45,679 bases of DNA, from positions 1 to 45,679 of the forward strand of contig NZ_KB893579.1 in the NCBI RefSeq assembly GCF_000374085.1, read 5' to 3'. A program made the position numbers and the translations under genes. Positions 33,625 through 41,793 of this stretch are shown in pieces. The DNA is from Spirosoma spitsbergense DSM 19989 (GTDB lineage: Bacteria; Bacteroidota; Bacteroidia; Cytophagales; Spirosomataceae). Each line of letters begins with the position of its first letter. Position 1 is the stretch's first letter. Below the pieces are notes generated by a model. That model saw nothing but the letters and a program-made list of their open reading frames with translations. It ran no database searches and was not told where the DNA came from.

Positions 33625-34176
33625 ATGACTACGTACACAAACGAAACTGTGGGCACTACAACAACCCGTTACAGTGACCAGATGATGACAGCCATGTTCA
33701 ACGATCGTGACCGTGCTGAAGAAGCTTACGATATGTTACGCGGTCGGGGCTACTCTGACAAGGACGTGAATCTGCTGATGACAAACGAAACCCGCGATAG
33801 CCATTTTGCCGATCGCCATGATGATGACGACGATAACGATACGGATCTGGGCAACAAGGCTATGGAGAAGGCTGGGGTTGGCTCGGCAATAGGAGGCACT
33901 ATTGGGGCGGTAGTAGCCGCTATTGCCACTATTGGTACAAACCTGATTTTGCCCGGTTTAGGCTTAGTTGTAGCGGGACCGCTGGCGGCTGCCTTTGCCG
34001 GTGCCGGTGCTGGTGGTTTAACCGGCGGCATCATTGGCGCCTTAGTTGGTTCAGGTATTCCGGAAGATCGGGCCAAAGAATATGAAACGGCCCTCAAGAA
34101 TGGAGCTATCGTTATGGGTGTGTATCCCAGAAACCAGGACGATGCAAACTTCCTGCGGCAAAACGGATTTCACTAA
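33625..34176 (+). CDS. General stress protein-like (YflT-type) with glycine-zipper membrane region
   Basis: 183 aa. The N-terminal ~40-85 (MMTAMFNDRDRAEEAYDMLRGRGYSDKDVNLLM) is the pattern of heat-induced stress (YflT-like) domains: alternating beta-alpha-beta with RAEEAYDML. A hydrophilic Asp-rich stretch (DDDDDND) and a hydrophobic glycine-rich stretch (GSAIGGTIGAVVAAIATIG, GAGAGGLTGGIIGALVG) follow, probably two membrane or zipper helices. The end reads GAIVMGVYPRNQDDANFL. I chose the ATG giving MTTYTNET; an upstream ATG adds a low-complexity leader. The exact function is unknown; relatives are induced by stress. Confidence 0.82.
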   Translation: MTTYTNETVGTTTTRYSDQMMTAMFNDRDRAEEAYDMLRGRGYSDKDVNLLMTNETRDSHFADRHDDDDDNDTDLGNKAMEKAGVGSAIGGTIGAVVAAIATIGTNLILPGLGLVVAGPLAAAFAGAGAGGLTGGIIGALVGSGIPEDRAKEYETALKNGAIVMGVYPRNQDDANFLRQNGFH

Positions 34177-34187
34177 ATCCATATAGT

Positions 34188-34245
34188 CGATCAAAACAAA
34201 AAAGGGAACAGCTTCGCGAAGCTGTTCCCTTTTTTGTTTTGATCG
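34188..34245. terminator. Perfect 58-bp palindrome, terminator of the stress-protein gene
   Basis: Exact dyad symmetry over 58 bp centred on TCGCGA, including GGGAACAGCTTCG and the T6 run. It follows the stop codon by 11 nt. The outer part CGATCAAAAC is also symmetric, so it can act on both strands. Confidence 0.88.
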
Positions 34246-34265
34246 TGATGCAAAACCAGCATCGG

Positions 34266-34331
34266 TTATTTGGTCGGGCGTGTTATCAGGATCCAGGCCA
34301 GTGCGGTCAGTGGCGTTAAGTTGATCGACAT
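34266..34331 (-). pseudogene. Possible DUF3096-like remnant (21 codons)
   Basis: A 21-residue frame from ATG reads MSINLTPLTALAWILITRPTK and then stops. It resembles the first third of DUF3096 small membrane proteins, which start INLTPLxALxxGILILI. The usual second membrane helix is missing, so this would be a truncated copy. The evidence is short and uncertain. Confidence 0.3.
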
Positions 34332-34360
34332 CGACCTCTGGTATCCCTGATTACCTCCTC

Positions 34361-34681
34361 CTACACACCTGTTTTTCTGCTTACGATGATCTCGTCAACA
34401 ATACACGCTGTTTTGGACGTAACCGGAACTCCGGTAGGTTCCCTATCGCTCAGAAAAACAGCCCTCCTTGATGTACTGGGTTTTTGGGTCAGGCTGGTCA
34501 TAACACCAAACTGTTCGTTACCGAATCTATCATCCGAATGGCCTGCCTTTGCATCCCGGTTGGAAAACTGCCCCTTCTGAGTTGAGATGGCAATCGCATT
34601 ATGGTCGAAACCGTGACTGAAGAACTGGTCAACAGCCTGTTGCAATTCTGAATGATTATCCAAAAGATCCCCTGGTGTCAA
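34361..34681 (-). pseudogene. Possible decayed YflT-like stress-protein fragment
   Basis: An open minus frame begins at a TTG and contains LLDNHSELQQAVDQFFSHGFDHNAIAIS, which has the same beta-alpha-beta pattern as heat-induced stress (YflT-like) domains. A polar stretch ends without further domain signal. There is no ATG, and the start lies inside the terminator hairpin of the OmpA gene, so it could not have a normal promoter and leader. It could be a truncated relic of a gene like the one at 33625. The codon pattern is plausible, but expression is doubtful. Confidence 0.4.
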
Positions 34682-34720
34682 CGCCCCGATTTACTGAACT
34701 GGAGAGTTGACACCAGGGGA
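34668..34720 (-). terminator. Inverted repeat downstream of the OmpA-fusion gene
   Basis: Two 15-nt perfect arms (TCCCCTGGTGTCAAC and its complement) around a 23-nt loop, 3 nt after the OmpA-fusion stop. A short T run follows on the minus strand. It probably ends that transcript. Confidence 0.65.
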
Positions 34721-34723
34721 CTT

Positions 34724-35935
34724 TTACAGCTCTGTTACTATAATGTCGATACGCCGGTTCTTCCGTCGACCGGCTGCTGTTTCATTGGTGGCAATGGGTT
34801 CGGTTTCTCCCTGATGCCGCGTTGTAATGCGACTCGCGTCAACACCGCTGTTTACCAGAGCCGTTTTTACGGCTTCTGCCCGCGCTTCGGAAAGAGGTTG
34901 ATTAATGGAGGAAGGCCCCTGACTGTCGGTATGCCCCACAACGCGGATTTTCATCCTGGGATAGGCGTTCATAATCTCGACAAGGTTGTTTATTTCCTCA
35001 CGGGACGACTCGTCAAGGCGGTCGGTATTGAGCGGGAAAGTCAGGTCATCGAAGAAGAAAACCCGGTTCGGTTCGCTGCCTTCCGTTGCCAGATACTGCG
35101 CCAGTTCGTAGTTGAATGAACTATCGGCCAGTAACAGTTTGCGTCCACCCGGCACATCAACGGCGACCCGCACCTTGGGTAGTGTATCGTTTCTTTCGGC
35201 AGTGTAGGGTACGACGGCAACGGAATCGACAACCACCGGCACAACGGCTGTAGTGCTCGTATCGCTGCTGCAGCTTTTGGTCAGAAACCAGAACAGAGCT
35301 ATCAGGCCTAAGGCCAGCAACAGCCAGGGCAACCAGGCTGCACCGCCTTTGTCATCGTTGGCGAGCACGGCTGCGGGTACTTCCCGAACAGTAACTAAAC
35401 CAATAAACCAACCCAGCGGCCCGGCCATAGCTGCCGGCACGGCCAGACGGGTGTCGTTTACTTCGCCACGGAGCAGGATTGCCAACTGCGCTTCGGTCAG
35501 GTTAGCAGCGGCTACCTGTCGGTACAGATAACCCATCAGTACCGACGCAACCAGGCCCGTCAGGGTAATGGCTGAACCTAAGCTAACACCGCTGTATTGA
35601 GCGGTCACTTCTGAAACCTCATGAACGCGATTTCCGTACAGCTGTTTCAGCAGGTCGTTTCCCGATTCGGCGGCTTTTTGCCGGTGGCTGTTTGTTTCAA
35701 CCAGTTCCTCAATGGACGGGTCAGTACCAAAAGGTGTGCTTTTGAACAGGTTATACAGCGAGGAAACACCTTCATCGGTCTGGGCTTTATTCAGGATGCC
35801 AGCCGTTATGGTTGGTAACAGTCCGTCGAGGGCTTTTTGGGTGGCTACCGTTGTTTCGTTCAGGGTACCCGCCAGACCATTGGCAGCGGAAGGCGTAAAA
35901 ACGGATTGTATATGATTTAGGAGCGTATTTGTCAT
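34724..35935 (-). CDS. DUF937-OmpA fusion, membrane-anchored peptidoglycan-binding protein
   Basis: 403 aa. Residues ~1-125 are a helical DUF937-like domain (TVATQKALDGLLPTITAGIL, GNDLLKQLYG). A second region with hydrophobic helices follows (LGSAITLTGLVASVLMGYLY, MAGPLGWFIGLV), then a clear membrane helix (WLPWLLLALGLIALFWFLT), a Ser/Val-rich linker and a C-terminal OmpA domain (VFFFDDLTFPLNTDRLDESS, VVGHTDSQGPSSINQPLSEARAEAV, GRRKNRRIDI). OmpA domains bind diaminopimelate in peptidoglycan. DUF937 is of unknown function. The protein would sit in the inner membrane with the OmpA part in the periplasm. Confidence 0.9.
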   Translation of the reverse strand: MTNTLLNHIQSVFTPSAANGLAGTLNETTVATQKALDGLLPTITAGILNKAQTDEGVSSLYNLFKSTPFGTDPSIEELVETNSHRQKAAESGNDLLKQLYGNRVHEVSEVTAQYSGVSLGSAITLTGLVASVLMGYLYRQVAAANLTEAQLAILLRGEVNDTRLAVPAAMAGPLGWFIGLVTVREVPAAVLANDDKGGAAWLPWLLLALGLIALFWFLTKSCSSDTSTTAVVPVVVDSVAVVPYTAERNDTLPKVRVAVDVPGGRKLLLADSSFNYELAQYLATEGSEPNRVFFFDDLTFPLNTDRLDESSREEINNLVEIMNAYPRMKIRVVGHTDSQGPSSINQPLSEARAEAVKTALVNSGVDASRITTRHQGETEPIATNETAAGRRKNRRIDIIVTEL

Positions 35936-36128
35936 AACGAACAGATTGAGTACTAGTAAAAAAACTGTCCTCTGTCCGGTATGTTTAAAGAAATTATAAA
36001 AATAATCAAATTAATGTGGGTGGCTGTAGAGCAGGGTGAAGGTAAAATCAACTTCCTTGCGGGGGTAAATAAATGGGGAATGTATGCTGTACATACGCCT
36101 GAATTCACCGTTTATGCCCCTTCCTCAT

Positions 36129-36971
36129 CTATTGCTGCTTTACATTTACGTACAACGTATCGGTATTGATGCCCGTAAACAGGCCAAGGCCATTGGTGAG
36201 TGTGGTGGGCGGAGTGCTGATGTTTTGGGTAGAGGTGCTGTTCTGTTTGTACAGGGCCGCATAATCGGGATTGAGGTGAAATAATACCACCCGGTGCCGC
36301 CCGAAGTACTGAAAACTCTGCGCCTGAATGGTCGTGAAATCACTCTGCACCGGCTGACTACGAAAGCGACGATTGGCAGCCTGCGTATTGCTGCCGTTTG
36401 GACGGGTGATAATCTCTACCGGATTAGCTTCGATGTTATCGACAACCACAAAGTAGTAATCACCGATGGGGTTGAGCCAGGTTAGCCGAACGGGTGTAGC
36501 CGCCTGTGCCCCCGCTCCGGCAAAACCACCCACGCCCCCTCCAAGGGTAATGGCCGTTCGGTACACCACGGTTTGATCCGCCGAAAAACTAACGGGGTGG
36601 GTGGGTATAACCGTACTACCCGATACGTGCCTGCCCGAATAGTCGAAATCCAGTTGGTAGGTTGGCCCGGTTCTTACTACCAGATCGGGGCTTGCCACGT
36701 AGGTTCCGTTGCCCATTGCCCGTAGGGTATAGGCTTTGCCCGCCGTACTGATGGATAGCGTTAGCCCGTTGATAGGCTCACCCTGCCCGGTGGTATCGGC
36801 CACGAAAGGAATTTGCTTCGTTACCTGCACCGAAATGGGCTGACCGGGAGTCAGGTACGCCTGCACCACGGGCTGCACATCGGGTGACAGGGTATCCTGA
36901 ACGTCGGGCGTACAGGCACTGATTGCTGCGAGCGAAAAAATAAACAGAAAAAAAGGAGAACTATGTAGCAT
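36129..36971 (-). CDS. DUF4249 outer-membrane lipoprotein
   Basis: 280 aa. A signal peptide (SPFFLFIFSLAAISAC) ends in a lipobox Cys at 20. It is followed by CTPDVQDTLSPDVQPVVQAYLTPG and a beta-sandwich with QVTKQIPFVADTTG, GNGTYVASPDLVVRTGPTYQLDF and SGSTVIPTHP, the pattern of the DUF4249 family of Bacteroidota. These lipoproteins are almost always encoded directly after a TonB-dependent receptor, as here (21 nt spacing), and are thought to form the receptor's surface lid or substrate-binding partner, in analogy with SusD. Confidence 0.9.
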   Translation of the reverse strand: MLHSSPFFLFIFSLAAISACTPDVQDTLSPDVQPVVQAYLTPGQPISVQVTKQIPFVADTTGQGEPINGLTLSISTAGKAYTLRAMGNGTYVASPDLVVRTGPTYQLDFDYSGRHVSGSTVIPTHPVSFSADQTVVYRTAITLGGGVGGFAGAGAQAATPVRLTWLNPIGDYYFVVVDNIEANPVEIITRPNGSNTQAANRRFRSQPVQSDFTTIQAQSFQYFGRHRVVLFHLNPDYAALYKQNSTSTQNISTPPTTLTNGLGLFTGINTDTLYVNVKQQ

Positions 36972-36992
36972 GATCGTGAAAAGGAGGGAAGC

Positions 36993-39464
36993 CTACCGAA
37001 GCCGGAACGACAGCGTCAGGTTGGGAGTGATACCAAGATATGTAATGTCCGAAACGACCAGTTGACTGGTTTGCCCGTCGCTGACCGAGGTGAATTTTTT
37101 GTACCAGACGTTCTCCCGGTTGTAAAGATTGAAGCACGAAAGGCCGATGCTGCCGTACTTGTGGGTATAGGTGACCGATGCATCCAGGCGGTTATAAGCC
37201 GGAAACCGATTGGCATTTTTGGCCGATGGATTCGTAAACGTCCGACTCGATCCGTCCAGCAGCGTAACCGAATACTCGCCCACAATGGAGGTGTAAGGCC
37301 GACCGGATGCATAAATGAAGGTCAGGGCGAAGTCGAACCGTTTCCAGTGGTAGTTGTTGATCGACTTGAATTCGTGCCGAACGTCCTGATTGGCGTAGTA
37401 GGGTTTGTCGGAGTAGGCGGCTATGTTGTTGAGCGTCACCGCGTAGGTATAGCCCACCCAGCCGGTATAATCACCCAGTTTTTTCTGCACCAGAAAATCA
37501 ATGCCCCGCACGGTGCCGGTGCCGGTATAGAACGTTTCGGTGGGGAGCAGACCCCGGCCAATCTGCGAGGCAAAGCGCAGGGTATATTCCGTAACGCCAG
37601 TCAGGTTTTTGGCGTAGGCTTCTACATCGAACAGGTATCCAGCTGTTTCGTAACTCGCTCCCCCAAGAAAATGCACCGCCGACCCCACGGGCAGGTAATC
37701 GTTGTTGGCCAGCAGCCAGAAATTGCGGTTGCCCTGCGAAATATCTTCCCGCGTCACCTGCTTGGCAAACTGGTAATACTGCCCGATGGCCCCTTTCAAC
37801 CTGAACCGATCCGTAACCTGGTACGTCGCCGACAGGCGGGGTTCGGAGTAGAGTTTCCCCGTCACGTTGTAATACGTGGCCCGCAGACCGGGTTTCAGGG
37901 TCAGCCGGTTGTCCAGCAGCCGAATCTGGTCCTGTACATAGGCGGCTGCAAAGGTGCCCCGGTCGTGTTTCTGAAGCAGGGTAACCGTATCGTTCGAGCT
38001 GTAGGTGTAGTCAATGGTGTTCTGCGTTACCTGAACGCCCACCCCGAAAAAATGATGCTCGGAGGCTTTGAATTCAAGGTCACTTTTGGCGGTAAGATCG
38101 GTTAGGTTATTCTGCTCGAACGTACCAAATTTAACCGTCTGATTCGCACTCGTGGCGGCCCGCCGGATAGAGGTAGTATTCGACAAATCGCGTTCACTGA
38201 AGTAGTTGGAGTAGCTGGCTAAGGTATTGATATACAACCGATCACTCCACCGGCGGGACCATTTCAGGCTGCTGCCCGTATTTCCCCAGTTCGATAAATC
38301 GGTGTTGCTCAGGCTGTTGTTGGTGGTGCCGGTGGCCGCTGCGGCCTGCCCCTGCCGACCAAAAGCAGGCAGGGTAATCGACTGCGAATTATCCAGATGA
38401 TCCTGTCCATTATAGACACTGAGCGTCACCTGGTCGCGTTCGGTAGGTCGAAACGTGACCCGGCCGTTAAGGTCGTAGAAATAGGACGCTACCTGCTGAC
38501 TGGTCTGCAACTGATTGCCGTTTCGCCGAACGCGGGCAGGTACCTGCTGCGTGGTGGTGGCAGTTTGAAACTGATCGAACAATTTCTGGTATAACGGTCC
38601 CTTAAACGACCGTCGACCGGCTACCATAAACGTCACTTTATTGCCAATAGGGCCTTCAGTAAACGCGTTGACGCTCAGAAAACTGGCATCACCCCCGACA
38701 TTGAATCGGTTGCGGTTCCCTTCTTTACCGGTCAGTTCGACCACGCCCGACAAACGACCTCCGTATTTGGCGTCGAAACCGCCCTTGTAGAGCTGCACAC
38801 TTTTCAGAGCGTTGTAATTGAAGGCACTAAAAAAGCCGTAGAGGTGGTCGACGTTATAAACTGTAAAGCCATCGTACAGCACCAGCGTCTGGTCGGGGGT
38901 ACCACCCCGCACGTACAAACCCGACGACGATTCGTTGGCTGCGCTCACGCCGGGCATCAGTTGCAGGGCGCGAAACACGTCGCGCTCGCCAATGTTGGGC
39001 AATCTGGTCAGGTTGCGGGGTGTCAGTTGAATCAGGCCTACTTCGTCGGTCGGTATTTTCATGACCTCGGCTTTCTGAGCGGCCACTGTCACCGCCGTCA
39101 GGTCAACGACTGAGGGTTCCAGTTCGATCCTGAGGTTACGCACCGACTCGTCGGGGTGCAGCTGTAACCGGAGGTCGTGGTAGCCTAAATAACTAATCAC
39201 CAGGGTGGACGTATCCGTTGGTACCCGGAGCAGGGTAAAATACCCGTCCACGTTTGTATGGATTAGTTTTCGGGTGGTGGCCAGCCGGACGTAGGCGTAG
39301 GGCAGGCTTTCGCCCGTTTTGGTGTCGAATATGCGTCCGCTTACGGTGAAATCGAACCGGCCGGGCCTGATGTTCTGCGTCCGCATGGGTGGTAATTCCT
39401 GAGCCAGCCCGGACGTAGAAAATGCAAGCAGTAAGTAGAAAAAGACAGTAAAGGGTAGGTTCAT
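36993..39464 (-). CDS. TonB-dependent receptor with carboxypeptidase-like N-terminal domain
   Basis: 823 aa. A signal peptide ends near TSGLAQE. A CarboxypepD_reg-like domain follows (VSGRIFDTKTGESLPYAYVRLA, VDGYFTLLRVP), then the plug (LPNIGERDVFRALQLMPGVS, YVRGGTPDQTLVLYDGFTVY, YGGRLSGVVEL). The remainder is the 22-strand barrel, ending in an aromatic/Arg-type terminal strand (LTLSFRLR). It has no SusC-type length (~1000 aa) and is paired with DUF4249 rather than SusD. It imports an unknown siderophore, peptide or oligomer using TonB. A minus-strand TAGTATTG near 39521 is one base off a -7 box. Confidence 0.93.
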   Translation of the reverse strand: MNLPFTVFFYLLLAFSTSGLAQELPPMRTQNIRPGRFDFTVSGRIFDTKTGESLPYAYVRLATTRKLIHTNVDGYFTLLRVPTDTSTLVISYLGYHDLRLQLHPDESVRNLRIELEPSVVDLTAVTVAAQKAEVMKIPTDEVGLIQLTPRNLTRLPNIGERDVFRALQLMPGVSAANESSSGLYVRGGTPDQTLVLYDGFTVYNVDHLYGFFSAFNYNALKSVQLYKGGFDAKYGGRLSGVVELTGKEGNRNRFNVGGDASFLSVNAFTEGPIGNKVTFMVAGRRSFKGPLYQKLFDQFQTATTTQQVPARVRRNGNQLQTSQQVASYFYDLNGRVTFRPTERDQVTLSVYNGQDHLDNSQSITLPAFGRQGQAAAATGTTNNSLSNTDLSNWGNTGSSLKWSRRWSDRLYINTLASYSNYFSERDLSNTTSIRRAATSANQTVKFGTFEQNNLTDLTAKSDLEFKASEHHFFGVGVQVTQNTIDYTYSSNDTVTLLQKHDRGTFAAAYVQDQIRLLDNRLTLKPGLRATYYNVTGKLYSEPRLSATYQVTDRFRLKGAIGQYYQFAKQVTREDISQGNRNFWLLANNDYLPVGSAVHFLGGASYETAGYLFDVEAYAKNLTGVTEYTLRFASQIGRGLLPTETFYTGTGTVRGIDFLVQKKLGDYTGWVGYTYAVTLNNIAAYSDKPYYANQDVRHEFKSINNYHWKRFDFALTFIYASGRPYTSIVGEYSVTLLDGSSRTFTNPSAKNANRFPAYNRLDASVTYTHKYGSIGLSCFNLYNRENVWYKKFTSVSDGQTSQLVVSDITYLGITPNLTLSFRLR

Positions 39465-40038
39465 AATGACTTACGGCAGGTAAATGAATGGGGAGGGGTA
39501 CCTCTGAGAGAGGAATACGCCAATACTACGCAATGCGTTGCTAATCATTCTTAAAATGCTGTTAAAGTCTGCTGGCTTTCACCACCGGATAAAAGACGGC
39601 TCCCTGCTGCTTAAACCCTCTTTCCTTTTGGGTTTTACATCTGGTATTCAGTGGAGCGATTATGACCGACAACTTTGTTACGGCTTCTGCAAAAAATGGT
39701 TGCTTTCAGGATGGTATAGACTATGTGCTGACAGGTTTGACGGCGATGGATGGAGACTGGCTACAAGGCACGGCTGGCTGGGGGAGTGCATCAGGCCTTG
39801 TCGTTCAGAAAAATAGCCGGTCATAACACGTATGAAACCGGCTGTTGTGTAGGCCATAGCCCGGGCGGGGTATGAATTTCTATTCCTGAACCTATTTTAA
39901 CGTGAATACGGAGTTAGTTAAAACCGAATCGCTTTTTGGTCATTTCGACCGGGACGCGGAATGATAGAAGAAATCGCATGGAAAAAGCCGTGCCCTTGTT
40001 GAAAGAGCACGGCTTCTCAATGATGTATTCTGAATCGA
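39465..40038. other. Gene-poor spacer upstream of the TonB receptor
   Basis: A 574-bp stretch. It contains a hairpin at 39815-39843 (AGCCGG, TCAT / ATGA, CCGGCT) and the terminator of the gnd gene at its right end. A plus-strand frame of 54 codons (39662-39826, beginning MTDNFVTASAKNGC) is open, but it has no recognisable domain and no ribosome site; a longer overlapping frame is also unconvincing. The promoter of the receptor operon should lie at its left edge. Confidence 0.4.
39982..40015 (-). terminator. Rho-independent terminator after gnd
   Basis: On the minus strand AAGCCGTGC and GCACGGCTT form a 9-bp stem around 13 nt, followed by T-rich sequence (TTTTTCC). It lies 23 nt after the gnd stop. 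Confidence 0.8.
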
Positions 40039-41484
40039 CTACGGCTGAACCGATGCTTCGCCCTGCCAATCGGCATGGAAAACGCCTTCCTGCCCAATCC
40101 GTTCGAAGGTGTGGGCACCGAAGTAATCCCGTTGCGCCTGAATCAGGTTCGACGGCATACTGGCACTCCGGAACGCGTCGAAATAACTCAGGCAGGTAGC
40201 GTAAGTCGGTACGGCAATGCCAGCCGCTATAGCCGTAGTCACCACGGCCCGAACGCCGGGTTGGGTTTCCTTAATAGTTTCCTGTACGGCCGGAGCGAGC
40301 AGCAGGTGCTTAAGTTCAGGGTTCTTCTCCCAGGCACTGAGCATCGTTTCCAAAAAGGCCGACCGGATAATACAGCCTCCGCGCCAGATGCGGGAAATAT
40401 CGGCCAGGTTCAGGTTGTACGCAAACTGCGTCGATGCCGATGCCAGCAGGTGCATGCCCTGCGCATAGGTCGTAATCATGGAAAAGAAAAAGGCCTGTTC
40501 CAACTGCGCCAGAAAAGCGGCCTTATCAACCGATAGACCCGCCTGTTCATCGGCATACAGCGAAGCGGCTTCAACACGCATGGCTTTGTACTTGGATAAG
40601 TCACGCATAGAAACGGCACTGTCGATGGCCGGAATGGGCGTTACCAGGTCCATGGCCACCTGCGATGTCCATTTGCCGGTACCTTTCGATTTGGCTTCGT
40701 CTTTGATACCGTCCAGCAACAGGGTTGAAGAACCCGGCTCTTTGTAAGCAAAAATATCGGTGGTTACCTCCAGCAGAAACGACTGTAAGCGCCCTTCATT
40801 CCAGCTCTTGAAAACGGCATGCATCGCTTCGTTATCCATCTTCAGCCCTTTCCGCATGACTTCGTAGGTTTCGGCGAGTAACTGCATGATGGCGTATTCA
40901 ATGCCGTTATGGACCATCTTTACGAAGTGCCCGGCGGCACCCGGTCCAATGTACGTTACGCAGGGGTCACCGTTTACGTGGGCGGCTACGGCAGTTAAAA
41001 TCGGCTCAACAAACTGGTAGGCATCTTCATCGCCACCAGGCATCATGCTGGGGCCTTTCCGTGCTCCTTCTTCGCCCCCCGAAATACCCATCCCGAAGAA
41101 ATGAAACCCTTTGTCGGCCATTTCCTTATCGCGCCGGGTCGTATCGGTAAAATGCGAGTTGCCCCCATCAATAACAATATCCTCTTTGTCGAGCAGCGGT
41201 GTCAATTCCGCAATAACGCTGTCAACGATGGGACCGGCAGGCACCAGCATCATAATCGAACGGGGATGCTGCAGGCTATTGACAAAGGATTTTATATCCG
41301 TAAAGCCTTTCACTACATTGTCGGCTCCTTCCTTTTCCAGCAGGACCGATTTTTCAGGGTCTTTATCGTAACCAGCCACGGCAAATCCATGGTCGGCCAT
41401 ATTGAGCAGGAGATTGCGGCCCATCGTTCCCAGGCCAATCATGCCAAACGTAAACTGGTCGGCGGATGAGTTGGTATTCATCAT
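40039..41484 (-). CDS. gnd: 6-Phosphogluconate dehydrogenase (decarboxylating)
   Basis: 481 aa, normal length. It converts 6-phosphogluconate to ribulose 5-phosphate plus CO2 and NADPH in the pentose phosphate pathway. Visible motifs are FGMIGLGTMGRNLLLNMADHG (cofactor), VIDGGNSHFTDTTRRD, GISGGEEGARKGPSMMPGG (substrate) and VKMVHNGIEYAIMQL with the catalytic Lys. The end reads SNLIQAQRDYFGAHTFERI. The ATG giving MMNTNSSADQF is used; an upstream frame adds an unconserved leader. It is a single gene, followed by a clear terminator. Confidence 0.96.
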   Translation of the reverse strand: MMNTNSSADQFTFGMIGLGTMGRNLLLNMADHGFAVAGYDKDPEKSVLLEKEGADNVVKGFTDIKSFVNSLQHPRSIMMLVPAGPIVDSVIAELTPLLDKEDIVIDGGNSHFTDTTRRDKEMADKGFHFFGMGISGGEEGARKGPSMMPGGDEDAYQFVEPILTAVAAHVNGDPCVTYIGPGAAGHFVKMVHNGIEYAIMQLLAETYEVMRKGLKMDNEAMHAVFKSWNEGRLQSFLLEVTTDIFAYKEPGSSTLLLDGIKDEAKSKGTGKWTSQVAMDLVTPIPAIDSAVSMRDLSKYKAMRVEAASLYADEQAGLSVDKAAFLAQLEQAFFFSMITTYAQGMHLLASASTQFAYNLNLADISRIWRGGCIIRSAFLETMLSAWEKNPELKHLLLAPAVQETIKETQPGVRAVVTTAIAAGIAVPTYATCLSYFDAFRSASMPSNLIQAQRDYFGAHTFERIGQEGVFHADWQGEASVQP

Positions 41485-41572
41485 AGGAGAAGAGTAAGTT
41501 AAAGCGTCTGTGTAAGGTAAGCATATCCCTGTCGGCAAAGGCTGATCAGGGGCGCGGGGCCAATTTACGGAA

Positions 41573-41657
41573 AATCGGGCGGAAGGCAGGAAACAGTGCC
41601 ATTAACTTACTATAAACGGATTAACCGGTCCTTAGTATAGCATTTCTCCGCCCGATT
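41573..41657. repeat. Interrupted palindrome in the gnd upstream region
   Basis: AATCGGGCGGA (41573-41583) and TCCGCCCGATT (41647-41657) are exact 11-nt complements 63 nt apart, 89 nt upstream of the gnd ATG. It lies in the gap between the gnd start and the end of the alpha/beta-hydrolase-domain gene and could be an operator or a leader stem. Function unknown. Confidence 0.55.
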
Positions 41658-41687
41658 AAAACCGACACCATGCCTACTTTACGTACG

Positions 41688-41790
41688 TTGTCTTTGGTAG
41701 TCAGGAGTTGTCATCTGGCATCGATCGTACGCTGATAACGATCGAAAACTTACCAGTAAATGACAAGTCATGACAATACCTGACAACAAG
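41688..41790. repeat. Inverted repeat with decad-array arms
   Basis: Left units TTGTCTTTGG, TAGTCAGGAG, TTGTCATCTG and right units TGACAAGTCA, TGACAATACC, TGACAACAAG keep a 10-nt period; the conserved half-units TTGTC and TGACAA are complementary. A 7-bp stem CGATCGT/ACGATCG (41722-41744) is the centre. It lies at the 3' end of the alpha/beta-hydrolase-domain gene and has only three clear units per arm, so it is the weakest member of the family. Confidence 0.6.
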
Positions 41791-41793
41791 TAA

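Noticed and set aside
37062..38105. 347-codon plus-strand frame opposite the TonB receptor
   Set aside because: Shadow frame inside the barrel-coding region; no domain, while the minus-strand receptor is complete from signal peptide to last strand.
39538..39816. 92-codon plus-strand frame and an overlapping 54-codon frame upstream of the TonB receptor
   Set aside because: No domain, no ribosome site and no upstream promoter; the two frames overlap in different phases. Described as part of a gene-poor spacer.
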